Source of the DNA: Alloacidobacterium dinghuense
GTDB lineage: Bacteria > Acidobacteriota > Terriglobia > Terriglobales > Acidobacteriaceae
DNA length: 64,000 nt
Direction of reading: 5' to 3'
Assembly (NCBI RefSeq): GCF_014274465.1
Contig: NZ_CP060394.1
Span: 5,580,001 to 5,644,000 of the forward strand
The notes beneath the pieces are model-generated. The model was not told where the DNA came from. It ran no database searches and was given only the letters and a program-made list of their open reading frames with translations. Below, piece after piece: positions 55,082 to 63,668 of the stretch. Numbering within the stretch: the first letter of the stretch is position 1; each line of letters begins with the position of its first letter. Made by a program: the position numbers and the translations under genes.

Positions 55082-56011
55082 TTATCGCCGCGTGCGGCTT
55101 CCGCTTAACGCCTCCGGCACATGGTTTTGTGCAAGGGCAAAGCGTTGGAATGCAGCGCCAACGCCTTCGAGCGCAGGACCAAGTTTGCGAACGAGAGTGA
55201 AATCGCGGCGAATTTCAAGATTTTCTGTGCGGATAGAGATAACCGTACCCAGGCGCAACGCCTTGCCGATGGCCCATTCGGAGACGAATCCAAGGCCAAG
55301 GCCCGCTTCAACCCCGGAAACGATAGCCTCGGTCGAATCCAGCTCCATCCGAATTTGTAACTGGCTCAGTGGCAAACCCGCCTTCTTGAGCGCTTGCTCC
55401 ACGACGCGGCGCGAACCTGAGCCGCGTTCGCGCAGAAGCAAAGGAACCTCGGTCAAGCTTCGCAGAGGCACACTGTTGAGTCCCGCCCATTCATGGCCTG
55501 ACGGCGCAATCAAGACCATCCGGTCATCGAGGAACTTCTCCACGTGCACCTCCTTGCTCAAAGGAGGTCCTTCAATCATGCCCAGCAAAATCGATTCGCG
55601 CAGAAGCAAGGCGACAACTTCTTCCGTATTGCCGCTCTCGACCGATAGCGTGACTCTGGGATTGTCCTTGAGAAAAGCGCCAAGAATTCGCGGCAAAATA
55701 TACTGTGCGACTGTAGTTGAAGCGCCGATGCGCAATTCGCCACTGATTTCGCCATCCAACTTTGCCAGCGCGAATCGAGCTTCTTCCAGAACACGCGCCG
55801 AGCGCTCCGCGTATTTGAGCAACAGCTTGCCAGCCCGCGTAAGCGCGGTGCGTGCTCCGCTGCGGTCAAACAGCCGTACGCCTAGTTCTTCTTCCAGGGC
55901 GTGAATGTGCTGGCTTACAGCCGGCTGGCTCAGATGCAGTGATTCGGATGCTTTGCGGAAGCTGGCCTGCTCCGCGACGGCGCGAAAGACTTTCAGCCGA
56001 AAATTTTCCAT
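55082..56011 (-). CDS. LysR family transcriptional regulator (CysB/CbbR-like)
   Basis: The 309-residue LTTR has the N-terminal helix-turn-helix LKVFRAVAEQASFRKASES and LHLSQPAVSQHIHALEEELG, a linker helix, and a two-lobed sensor domain. The start at 56011 is chosen; the longer frame from 56074 would run through a terminator-like hairpin. It lies 69 bp upstream of the YeiH-like gene on the same strand, the standard partner arrangement, and likely activates that gene in response to a sulfur or related metabolite (inference). Confidence 0.9.
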   Translation of the reverse strand: MENFRLKVFRAVAEQASFRKASESLHLSQPAVSQHIHALEEELGVRLFDRSGARTALTRAGKLLLKYAERSARVLEEARFALAKLDGEISGELRIGASTTVAQYILPRILGAFLKDNPRVTLSVESGNTEEVVALLLRESILLGMIEGPPLSKEVHVEKFLDDRMVLIAPSGHEWAGLNSVPLRSLTEVPLLLRERGSGSRRVVEQALKKAGLPLSQLQIRMELDSTEAIVSGVEAGLGLGFVSEWAIGKALRLGTVISIRTENLEIRRDFTLVRKLGPALEGVGAAFQRFALAQNHVPEALSGSRTRR

Positions 56012-56033
56012 CCTGAAGCTCGGAAATAAGCGC

Positions 56034-56061
56034 AAAGCCCCGGGGGTGCGTCCGGGGCTTT
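56034..56061 (-). terminator. strong hairpin terminator after bactofilin gene
   Basis: AAAGCCCCGG and CCGGGGCTTT pair perfectly over 10 bases around an 8-base loop. It sits between the bactofilin stop and the LysR start. The tails are short (three T either way), so termination may be moderate and bidirectional. Confidence 0.7.
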
Positions 56062-56079
56062 GGACAAATTGCAAAAAAG

Positions 56080-56616
56080 CTAGACAGTGACTGTCGCTTT
56101 TTCTTTTTCCTGCTGGGCTGCTGCAACCGAATTCGGCTTGGCATCCGAGGACTTCTCGTTGCCGGGCTTGCGAATGTCGATGCCGCCCTTGAAGAAGGCG
56201 CCATCCTCAATTGAGATGCGTTGCGCAACTACATCGCCCGAAAGCGAACCTTCGCTGCGAATATCGACGCGATCGCTGGCGTTCACATTCCCGCGAACTT
56301 TGCCGAGAACGACAATCTCGCGCGCCGAAATATTTGCAGTGACCTGTCCATTACGGCCCACAGTGACGCGATTACCCGGCAGATTGATCGAGCCTTCTAC
56401 TTTGCCATCGATGTAAAGAGATTCGGAGCCGGTAACTTCACCCTTAATGATCAAGCTTTTGCCGATGGTGGCCTGGTCGGCGGAAGCGGGTTGAGCGGCC
56501 GGAGCAGCGCTGCGTGTGGTGCTGGGTGGTTCAAAGCTTGGGGTTGCGGGGGCGGCCGGCCGAACTGGCTCGCTCGGGGTTGGCGAAGAGTTTCCGGTCT
56601 GATTTGGTTTCCACAT
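56080..56616 (-). CDS. bactofilin family cytoskeletal protein
   Basis: The 178-residue protein has a Pro/Ala-rich N-terminal tail (about 48 residues), a bactofilin core of beta-helix repeats (IIKGEVTGSESLYIDGKVEG, then RVTVGRNGQVTANISAREIV and GNVNASDRVDIRSEGSLSGD) and a polar tail. Bactofilins polymerise into filaments that position cell wall enzymes or other machines at the membrane. An AAAGGA ribosome-binding site stands about 12 bases upstream. It is divergent from the RNase R gene. Confidence 0.92.
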   Translation of the reverse strand: MWKPNQTGNSSPTPSEPVRPAAPATPSFEPPSTTRSAAPAAQPASADQATIGKSLIIKGEVTGSESLYIDGKVEGSINLPGNRVTVGRNGQVTANISAREIVVLGKVRGNVNASDRVDIRSEGSLSGDVVAQRISIEDGAFFKGGIDIRKPGNEKSSDAKPNSVAAAQQEKEKATVTV

Positions 56617-56892
56617 CTGTTTGGTGTTTCCTTTCTTCTCCTACAATGTCACTTCCACAAGGAACTGCGGGAATCCCTCGCCCGCTCTTTGGCACTCCCT
56701 GCCGAAGTGTCGAACGTCGAACCATATATCCATTCGAGGCGTTCTTGCACCTTTCGAATCCGCGCAGTCAGGGCTGCTGTCTGCATCTTAAACACGGTTG
56801 CTGGAAAATTGCACGTGATTCGCGAATCTTTTCTCTAAATCTGTAGCTTGATATGGTTCAAAGATGAACGCCATTTCCCGTGAAAACGCCTT

Positions 56893-59457
56893 ATGACCGA
56901 CCTTGAGCTCATCCGCCATATCGAGCGTTCCGCCGGTCAACGGGCTGGATACAAGCAACTTGTAAGGGAATTCGGCCTCGGAGGCGGCCGCGAGCGCCGC
57001 CTGCTGCTCGAACATCTGGCGCGCCTCACCGCCCGCGGAGATCTCATCAAGCTGGATCGCGATCAATGGGGCATTCCGCGCGCCGCCGCTGCCCGCGACA
57101 ATCTGGTGGCCGGACGCCTTGACCTGCATCGCGACGGCTTCGGATTTGTTCGCCCTACTGACAGGGCAAGAAGCGGCGAAGACGACATTTTTATCCCTCC
57201 AAATGAACTGAATGGTGCAATGCAGGGCGATCAGGTCCTGGTTGAACTGGCCCCGCCACGCGCCGATGGCCGCCGGCTGGGACGCATCGCTCGCGTGCTC
57301 ACGCGCCAGAATCCTACCGTCGTTGGCGCCTTTCACTACGCGCGCAGCGAACGGGCGCAGGGACATACCGTCGTTCCCTTCGACGAGCGCATGACGCAGC
57401 CGATTCTCATCCCAGTCGGGCAGGAACTGCCGTTGGCGGATTCGGCAACCGCAAGTCCGCACCGCGTCCTGGGAGAAGAAGCGAAACGGCATCATTTCGA
57501 CGATCTCGAAGGTCTCGTCGTCGATGTCGAGATTACCGAGTGGCCCACGCCAACGCGAACGGCACGCGGTCGAGTCATCGAGGTGCTGGGCGACGAAGAC
57601 GCTTTCGGTGTCGATGTCGAGATCGTGATCCGCAAACATCATCTGCCGCATGTTTTTCCCGACAATGTGCTCAAAGAAGCGCGAGAGACAGCCTTCCTCG
57701 ATCCTGAAGTGGTTGCCAGTCGCCGGGATTTTCGCGATCTTCCCATCGTGACCATCGACGGCGAAACGGCCCGTGACTTTGACGATGCCGTACTGGTGCG
57801 CGAACACGCAGACCAGAGCTTCGAACTCCAGGTTCACATTGCCGACGTCGCGCACTATGTTCAGCCGAACACCGCTCTGGATCTCGAAGCGCGCCTTCGC
57901 GGCAACTCCGTTTATTTTCCAGACCGCGCCATCCCCATGCTGCCGCAGGAGCTCTCGACAAATATTTGCAGCCTGCGTCCTCATGAAGACCGCCTCGTGC
58001 TCTCCTGCCTCATGCAGATTGACGCGCACGGCGACGTCCTCAGCTACGAGATTACCGAGGGCGTTATCCGCTCGGCGCGCCGCATGACCTACACGCAAGT
58101 CCATGCGATTCTCGATGGCGATGAAGCTGTTCGCAGCGAGTTCACGGAATTGGTTCCGGAGTTCGAGCGCATGCATCGTCTGGCGCTGATCCTCAACAAA
58201 AAGCGCGAACGCCGCGGCTCCATTGACTTCGACCTTCCCGAGCCAATCATCGAATTCGACGAATTCGGCGCGATGAAGAGCGTCACTCGCTCCGAGCGCA
58301 ACTGGGCGCACCGGCTCATCGAAGAGTTCATGCTCGCCGCCAACGAGTGCGTCGCTTCGTGGATTGAAAATCTCAGTATCGACTCGATCTACCGCATCCA
58401 CGAAAAGCCCGAGCCACGCCGCATCGTCGAGTTCGAAGAGACCGCAGCGACCTTCGGCTACTCGCTTGGCATCGGCAATTTGCCTGTACGCAAGTTTGAA
58501 ATGAAATCCGACCGGCGCGAGCAGCGCCGAGGAGGCCGCACAGCGCGCCACCACGAAGTCCCCGAAGAGATCCCCGTAACGCCACGCATGTACCAGCGGT
58601 TGACGGCGAAGATCGCAGGCAAACCCGAGGAGCGCATCCTTTCTTACCTGATGCTGAGGTCTTTGAAGCAAGCTCGCTACAGCGAAAAGAACGAAGGCCA
58701 CTTCGCCCTTGCCGCTCCCTGCTATACGCATTTCACCTCGCCCATCCGCCGCTATCCCGACCTGATCGTGCACCGCATCGCGAAATCCTTGCTGGAGGCC
58801 GGTGTCAGCGGCGAAGGCCGGCTTTTGGCTGGTGAGCCGCATGCGCTGCGCTCCGCGCCTTGGCAGGAGCACCAGGCAAGACAGCATCTCCGCGAGCAGG
58901 AATCGCCCATCCCGGAACCCGAACTCGCCGCCATTTCGCAGGAATCAAGCGAGAACGAGCGCCGCGCCGCCGAAGCCGAGCGCGAACTGGTCGAGTGGAA
59001 AAAAGCCAAGTTCATGCGCGACCGCGCCGGCGAAGACTTCAGCGCCATGATACTGAGCGCCACCAAATACGGTCTTTTTGTCGAGCTGGACGATCTCTTC
59101 ATCGAGGGCCTGATACCGATCCAGAGCCTCGGCCAACTGGACGGCGACTACTACACCTATCGCGAAAACACCCGCCAGATCATCGGCGAGCGCTGGGGCC
59201 GCAAGTTTACCTTCGGCCAGCGCGTCCGCGTCGTTCTCGACCGCGTAGACGCCGTCGAACGCCGCCTGCAATTCTCGATTCTTGAAGACGGCATCAGAGA
59301 GGCCGCGCCGATTCTCAAGGGAAAGACTGTTCCGTCCACCAAATCCGCGAAAACGGATAGGAAGCAACATAAACAAAAGAAAGTAAAGCGCAGCATGCAG
59401 CAGCAAAGCCCTAGGCCAAAGAGGTTTTCCGCCAAAAAGAAGAAGAGGCGTAAATAA
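56893..59457 (+). CDS. rnr: ribonuclease R
   Basis: The 854-residue 3'-5' exoribonuclease degrades structured RNA. In order it has an N-terminal winged-helix region (about 1-60), cold-shock domains (about 65-240), the RNB catalytic domain with TIDGETARDFDDAV (Asp295, Asp297, Asp298) and HIADVAHYV, the YTHFTSPIRRYPDLIVHR motif, and an S1 domain (about 715-805, FSAMILSATKYGLFVELDD) followed by a Lys-rich tail. Length and order match RNase R rather than RNase II. It has an acidic insert (EQESPIPEPELAAISQE) before the S1 domain. Confidence 0.96.
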   Translation: MTDLELIRHIERSAGQRAGYKQLVREFGLGGGRERRLLLEHLARLTARGDLIKLDRDQWGIPRAAAARDNLVAGRLDLHRDGFGFVRPTDRARSGEDDIFIPPNELNGAMQGDQVLVELAPPRADGRRLGRIARVLTRQNPTVVGAFHYARSERAQGHTVVPFDERMTQPILIPVGQELPLADSATASPHRVLGEEAKRHHFDDLEGLVVDVEITEWPTPTRTARGRVIEVLGDEDAFGVDVEIVIRKHHLPHVFPDNVLKEARETAFLDPEVVASRRDFRDLPIVTIDGETARDFDDAVLVREHADQSFELQVHIADVAHYVQPNTALDLEARLRGNSVYFPDRAIPMLPQELSTNICSLRPHEDRLVLSCLMQIDAHGDVLSYEITEGVIRSARRMTYTQVHAILDGDEAVRSEFTELVPEFERMHRLALILNKKRERRGSIDFDLPEPIIEFDEFGAMKSVTRSERNWAHRLIEEFMLAANECVASWIENLSIDSIYRIHEKPEPRRIVEFEETAATFGYSLGIGNLPVRKFEMKSDRREQRRGGRTARHHEVPEEIPVTPRMYQRLTAKIAGKPEERILSYLMLRSLKQARYSEKNEGHFALAAPCYTHFTSPIRRYPDLIVHRIAKSLLEAGVSGEGRLLAGEPHALRSAPWQEHQARQHLREQESPIPEPELAAISQESSENERRAAEAERELVEWKKAKFMRDRAGEDFSAMILSATKYGLFVELDDLFIEGLIPIQSLGQLDGDYYTYRENTRQIIGERWGRKFTFGQRVRVVLDRVDAVERRLQFSILEDGIREAAPILKGKTVPSTKSAKTDRKQHKQKKVKRSMQQQSPRPKRFSAKKKKRRK

Positions 59458-59509
59458 GGCGGAGTACCCCATCTCGATTTTGAGCCCGTGGACTTGCAGC
59501 AATCTCGTC

Positions 59510-59950
59510 TCAAAACGGAAACTGCTCTAGGTCGGGGTCAACCCAAGCACGCCGAGCCTCAACTGAGAATAGCCGTGGACGCGACCAATACGCCAGAAGC
59601 CATTCCGGATCGCCAATTGGCGAAGCCATCAATGCATTACATCTGTCGCACAAGGAATGTGTTCCGTTGCCGGCCAGAAAAGCGCGTGCAGCGCGAAGTG
59701 AAGCCTGCGTGATCGTCTCGTGATACCCGCTGGTGTCGGTATTGGCGACTCCGGTGGCCTCATTGTATGCGCGAATGAAGCCGGGCATTTCGCGCGACAC
59801 ATCGACGTCCGGGCGGCTGGTGAGCAGCCAGATTGCCGCCGCAAAGTGCGCGGCATGTGTCCAGGCGGATTTCGGTAGCGTCCGATCAAGCAGGCTGCGA
59901 CCAATCGCTGCAATTTCATCGTCCGAGGTAAAAGGAATAAAGGTACGCAC
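59510..59950 (-). CDS. conserved hypothetical protein
   Basis: A GTG start at 59950 is preferred (146 residues): CAGGAG lies 7 bases upstream, while the ATG at 59989 abuts a terminator T-run and has no ribosome-binding site. The protein has a conserved pattern SAWTHAAHFAAAIWLLTSRP, FIRAYNEATGV and SGYHETIT, with three His that could bind metal, and ends DPDLEQFPF. I recall no named family. It is convergent with the RNase R gene. Confidence 0.7.
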   Translation of the reverse strand: MRTFIPFTSDDEIAAIGRSLLDRTLPKSAWTHAAHFAAAIWLLTSRPDVDVSREMPGFIRAYNEATGVANTDTSGYHETITQASLRAARAFLAGNGTHSLCDRCNALMASPIGDPEWLLAYWSRPRLFSVEARRAWVDPDLEQFPF

Positions 59951-59990
59951 TTGAGGCTCCTGACTTGTTTTTTTGCCCGACGAGCGCATG

Positions 59991-60016
59991 AAAAAACCCG
60001 CCGGAATGTGGCGGGT
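59991..60016 (-). terminator. minus-strand intrinsic terminator
   Basis: ACCCGCC and GGCGGGT pair around a 7-base loop; on the minus strand the stem is followed by six T (59991-59996). It would stop transcripts entering from beyond 60016, that is, from the small frame at 60046-60147. Confidence 0.75.
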
Positions 60017-60045
60017 GGGTCGGCTCGTATATTGCTGGCCGAAAG

Positions 60046-60147
60046 CTAGGAGTTGTTCTGCTTTTGGGCTCCGACGAGTGCGCGCGACAACGCCGCCAGC
60101 GATGACTGGTTTTGCTGTTGCGCGATGCTCAGGCTGAGTAAAAGCAT
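60046..60147 (-). CDS. possible short peptide gene
   Basis: A 33-codon frame reads MLLLSLSIAQQQNQSS and continues LAALSRALVGAQKQNNS, ending 30 bp before the minus-strand terminator. The ribosome-binding site is poor. Support is only the position in front of a good terminator and the amphipathic composition; the region could instead make a small RNA. Confidence 0.3.
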   Translation of the reverse strand: MLLLSLSIAQQQNQSSLAALSRALVGAQKQNNS

Positions 60148-60228
60148 TTCTATGGATATCTTAAACGGATAGATTTTGTCGGCCAAGAACAAAGCTGCTT
60201 ACAATAGCAAGGAAAGGTAATTTTCTTG

Positions 60229-60501
60229 ATGGCACACATGGTGTTTTGTTCGCGCTACAAGCAAGAGCTGGAGGGACTCGAAGAAGCGCCCTTCGACAGC
60301 GACTTCGGGCACAAGGTTTATCACAACGTCTCCAAGAAGGCATGGATGGAGTGGCTGGAGCACCAGAAGATGCTGCTGAATGAATACCGCCTTCAGCCTT
60401 GGACCCCGCAAGCGCAGGAATTTCTGGTCGAGCAGATGGAACGCTACTTCTTCGGCGAAGGATCGGAGCTGCCCAAGGAATACGTTCCCCCGGCTCACTG
60501 A
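60229..60501 (+). CDS. YggX-like Fe(II)-trafficking/oxidative damage protection protein
   Basis: The 90-residue protein from ATG 60229 matches the YggX family: MVFCSRYKQELEGLEEAPFD with the conserved Cys, then KVYHNVSKKAWMEWLEHQKM, LLNEYRL and FLVEQMERYFFGEG. The family protects Fe-S enzymes from superoxide and handles labile iron. ATG 60238 is an alternative start closer to the family's usual N-terminus. AAGG lies about 15 bases before 60229. Confidence 0.92.
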   Translation: MAHMVFCSRYKQELEGLEEAPFDSDFGHKVYHNVSKKAWMEWLEHQKMLLNEYRLQPWTPQAQEFLVEQMERYFFGEGSELPKEYVPPAH

Positions 60502-60697
60502 TGCAATGCATGCCATGCCGAAGCATAGGAATGCAATTTGGGTCGCCTGCATCACTCGTTGCTTCCACAAGGATCTGTCAAGAGCGGAATTTTCCCGTAA
60601 CGCTGGAAGTGATTCATTCCAAAGCGCAAAAAGACCTCCCCGATTTGGCGTACTTTCTTGACCCGATGGCTATAATAGGAATAGAGACTTCTTCAGA

Positions 60698-60726
60698 AGC
60701 CCGCCGCAGTTGGTGGGCTTTTGTTT
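60698..60726 (+). terminator. plus-strand intrinsic terminator
   Basis: AGCCCGCC pairs with GGTGGGCT (one G-T pair) around GCAGTT and is followed by TTTGTTT. It lies 200 bp after the YggX stop, in a 375-base gap without genes. A TATAAT at 60671-60676 just before it could mark a very short leader transcript, but no good -35 box is seen. Confidence 0.7.
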
Positions 60727-60877
60727 ACCCATAAGCCCTTTGGAATCAATTAGGTGCTCGTAAGTCGAATAGTTTCAATTAGCTGGCGTCATCTCCGCAA
60801 AAATAGTTTATTTTCAAGAATTTGGCGGGGAGGGGGTAGGACCGGGCCGCAGATAATTTCGTAGCGTTGAGGGACAG

Positions 60878-61303
60878 ATGAGCGATAAGAAAGCTGTTTC
60901 GACAAAGAACGCGCCGGCGGCCATTGGGCCGTATTCGCAGGCGGTGCGTGTGGGCGATTTCCTCTACTCTTCTGGCCAGGTCGCGCTCGATCCGGCGACG
61001 GGAGCGCTGGTTGAGGGAGGCATCGAGGCGCAGACCACGCGAGTGCTCGAAAACCTGAAAGCCGTGCTCGAAGCGGCTGAAATCGGCCTTGAAAACGTCG
61101 TAAAAACCACCGTATTTCTTAAAGATATGGGCGATTTTGCGGCCATGAACGCCATTTACGCGAAGTATTTTGCGCCCGATGGTGTAGTCGCTCCGGCCCG
61201 TTCTACCGTCGAAGTAGCAAGGTTGCCGAAAGACGCGCTCGTCGAGATCGAAGTCATCGCCAAGTTGAAGTGGCGCGGCCTGCCGGAAATTGGCAAACTG
61301 TAA
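60878..61303 (+). CDS. ridA: RidA family reactive intermediate/imine deaminase
   Basis: The 141-residue protein has the YjgF/YER057c/UK114 fold marks: [43 protein letters not shown] and [20 protein letters not shown], which carries the key Arg that binds the substrate carboxylate. RidA hydrolyses reactive enamines/imines released by PLP enzymes such as threonine dehydratase. It is followed 40 bp later by msrB and probably shares a transcript with it. Confidence 0.94.
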   Translation: MSDKKAVSTKNAPAAIGPYSQAVRVGDFLYSSGQVALDPATGALVEGGIEAQTTRVLENLKAVLEAAEIGLENVVKTTVFLKDMGDFAAMNAIYAKYFAPDGVVAPARSTVEVARLPKDALVEIEVIAKLKWRGLPEIGKL

Positions 61304-61343
61304 CGCGGCTGGCTTTTTCTCATCTAATCGAGCGGAGCACACT

Positions 61344-61754
61344 ATGGCTGAGACAAAGGTCGAAAAGGTCCACAAGACCGAAGAGGAATGGCGTCAGCTT
61401 CTGACGCCCGAACAGTTTCACATCGCCCGGGAAAAGGGTACGGAGCCGGCGTTTACCGGCAAGCTCTACTACAACCACGACGACGGAATCTACCGCTGCG
61501 TAGCCTGCGGAGCCGAGCTGTTTACCTCCGACAAAAAGTTCGAGTCTGGCAGCGGCTGGCCCAGCTTCTGGCTGCCTGTCACTCCGGAAGCCGTTGAGAC
61601 GCACGAGGACAACAGCTACGGCATGCGCCGCGTGGAAGTAGACTGCGCGCGCTGCGGTTCGCACCTGGGGCACGTCTTTCCCGACGGTCCAAAACCAACC
61701 GGATTGCGCTACTGCATCAATTCCGCATCCCTCAACTTTGAGAAGAAGCAGTAA
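61344..61754 (+). CDS. msrB: peptide-methionine (R)-S-oxide reductase
   Basis: The 136-residue enzyme from ATG 61344 repairs methionine-R-sulfoxide in proteins. Zinc ligands are the pairs Cys52/Cys55 (CVAC) and Cys101/Cys104 (CARC); the catalytic Cys124 is in RYCINSASL. The [11 protein letters not shown] and [12 protein letters not shown] motifs are complete. The usual resolving Cys near residue 70 is replaced (ESGSGWPS), so regeneration may use thioredoxin directly. The next gene starts 10 bp later. Confidence 0.95.
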   Translation: MAETKVEKVHKTEEEWRQLLTPEQFHIAREKGTEPAFTGKLYYNHDDGIYRCVACGAELFTSDKKFESGSGWPSFWLPVTPEAVETHEDNSYGMRRVEVDCARCGSHLGHVFPDGPKPTGLRYCINSASLNFEKKQ

Positions 61755-61763
61755 TTCAACCTT

Positions 61764-62750
61764 ATGAAGCGCTGGCGTTTGGCGATTGTCACCGCCTGCG
61801 CTTCCTTCGTTTTCATCGCCTTCGGCATCTTCGTGTGGGCCCAGTTCCATAACGGACCTCCCTGGCAGCATCCTGTCGCTTCTTCGCGAACGATCAGGAT
61901 TGGCAACGCAGCCATTCAGATCGATTTCGGTCCGGGGTCATTCGATCTGCCAACCGAAACGATCCTGAAATGGGTCGGCAATTCGGCCAGCTCTGTTGCT
62001 ACCTACTACGGACGCTTTCCTGTGGCGCGCGATCGAGTGCTGATCGAGTTCGCTCCAGGTCGCGGCATTCTGCGTGGAACGAGCTGGGGCGGTGTTGGCG
62101 GATTTCCTGCATTTCACCGGATGGTGCTTGGGGATAAGACTACTCAGTCGGATCTTGACGAAGACTGGGAGATGACGCACGAGTTTATCCACTCCGCCTT
62201 TCCTTCTGTCGATGACGAGCACCACTGGATCGAGGAGGGTCTCGCTGTCTACGTTGAGCCCATTGCGCGCGTCCAGCGCGGCTTCCTGCTCCCCGAAAAG
62301 ATATGGGCCGACATGATGAGCGACATGCCCAAGGGCGATCCCGGCAGCTCTGATCGCGGTCTCGACCAGACACATACCTGGGGTCGAACCTACTGGGGCG
62401 GCGCGCAGTTCTGTCTGCTCGCCGACGTCATGATCCGCGAACAGACTCATAACCGAAAAGGTCTGCAGGATGCCTTGCGAGGCATAGTCGACGCGGGCGG
62501 TACCATCGATCACGACTGGCCGGTTGAGAAAGCATTCGAAACAGGCGACCGCGCGACTGGAACGCATGTGCTTTCTCAGCTCTATGGCTCAATGCGCGAC
62601 ACGCCAAAGCCAGTGGATCTTCAGGGTTTGTGGCAGAAGCTGGGAGTGAGCGACTCCGGTGGCCGCATCCGCTTTGACGATCATGCGCCAGAAGCCGATA
62701 TTCGCAAGGCGATTACTCGCTCTCCTTCAATCATCCCGGTAAGTTTTTGA
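61764..62750 (+). CDS. membrane-anchored putative gluzincin metalloprotease
   Basis: The 328-residue protein has one N-terminal membrane segment (LAIVTACASFVFIAFGIFVW) and a predicted periplasmic domain. The stretch MTHEFIHSAFPSVDDEHHWI followed by EEGLAVYVEP gives HEFIH (139-143) and a Glu at 157/158, the HExxH plus downstream Glu pattern of gluzincins such as M1/M61/MA-like peptidases. The rest is not assigned. It starts 10 bp after msrB and may belong to the same operon. Protease activity is inferred from the motif only. Confidence 0.75.
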   Translation: MKRWRLAIVTACASFVFIAFGIFVWAQFHNGPPWQHPVASSRTIRIGNAAIQIDFGPGSFDLPTETILKWVGNSASSVATYYGRFPVARDRVLIEFAPGRGILRGTSWGGVGGFPAFHRMVLGDKTTQSDLDEDWEMTHEFIHSAFPSVDDEHHWIEEGLAVYVEPIARVQRGFLLPEKIWADMMSDMPKGDPGSSDRGLDQTHTWGRTYWGGAQFCLLADVMIREQTHNRKGLQDALRGIVDAGGTIDHDWPVEKAFETGDRATGTHVLSQLYGSMRDTPKPVDLQGLWQKLGVSDSGGRIRFDDHAPEADIRKAITRSPSIIPVSF

Positions 62751-62784
62751 AAAAGCTAAGATGTAAACCGGAAGCTTGAAGACC

Positions 62785-63666
62785 TTACGGCTTGGACGGA
62801 GCGCCCAGGCGAAACCGATTCGCCAATTCAAATTCCTCCCGAAGTTCAGGGGTCTTCAAATGCTCGCGCAGATGGGTCAGGCGCTGTTCGAGTGCAAGCA
62901 GGGTTGCAGCCACCGCTTCCGAATTCGTATGAGCGATATCGCGCCACATGGAATAGGGACTGGCCCCAAGCCGCGTCATTTCGCGCAAAGCTCGCCCGCC
63001 GATCGCGCGCAGGTCTTCGTCGTGCGGAAATTTCTCTTCGAGCAGCGCGCTGAGCGCGGTCGAAACGAACTGCGGAAGATGGCTGACCCAGGCGCACAAT
63101 TCATCGTGCCGATCAGGATCCACATCCAGTACGCGGCATCCGAATTTCTGCACCCATGACCGCCATTCCGCTGCTTTTGCCTGCGCCTCAGCTGACATGC
63201 TGGAGTGATCCGCACACTTGGTAAACAGCCATACCGCTCCGCGAAAGAGTTCGTCATCGGCGTTGGCCACCCCGCCTACTTCCTTGCCCGCCATCGGATG
63301 CCCCGGAAGAAATCCGGGCTTGTCGGAATGGTTATAGCGGCCAGCGGCGTGTTGGCAAAGAACGCCTTTGACGCTGCCGACATCGGTCACCAGTTGATGC
63401 GGCTTCAGGATCGAAGCAAGCTGCTCGATATAAATAAGAATGCTGAAGACCGGGCCGCTCAGGAGAACAAGATCGGATTCACTCGCCACCGTCAGCGGCT
63501 CCTCCGCGATCACATCGATGGCAGCGCGGCTCAACGCGACTGCTGCCTGGGCGGGATCGCGGTCCCATCCGAAGATGGTGCCGCGAAAGCCACTCTGGCG
63601 CAATGCCATTCCCACCGAACCGCCGATCAATCCGGTGCCGAGAATGGCGACGCGCTCGATGGGCAT
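62785..63666 (-). CDS. tyrA: prephenate dehydrogenase
   Basis: The 293-residue NAD(P)-dependent enzyme converts prephenate to 4-hydroxyphenylpyruvate for tyrosine synthesis. The Rossmann motif is AILGTGLIGGSVG (7-19). The catalytic block is FLPGHPMAGKEVGG with the key His, and the C-terminal helical domain has ELCAWVSHLPQFVSTALSA. There is no ACT or chorismate mutase domain. It begins 2 bp after the DAHP synthase stop codon, so the two are one operon. Confidence 0.94.
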   Translation of the reverse strand: MPIERVAILGTGLIGGSVGMALRQSGFRGTIFGWDRDPAQAAVALSRAAIDVIAEEPLTVASESDLVLLSGPVFSILIYIEQLASILKPHQLVTDVGSVKGVLCQHAAGRYNHSDKPGFLPGHPMAGKEVGGVANADDELFRGAVWLFTKCADHSSMSAEAQAKAAEWRSWVQKFGCRVLDVDPDRHDELCAWVSHLPQFVSTALSALLEEKFPHDEDLRAIGGRALREMTRLGASPYSMWRDIAHTNSEAVAATLLALEQRLTHLREHLKTPELREEFELANRFRLGAPSKP

Positions 63667-63668
63667 AG

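Noticed and set aside
56788-58887. 699-codon open frame on the minus strand
   Set aside because: It is fully antisense to the RNase R gene, shows no domain and has low-complexity composition that mirrors the sense codons.
60658-60676. TTGACC followed by TATAAT as a promoter
   Set aside because: The spacing is only 7 bases, far from 16-18, and no other convincing -35 box is seen.
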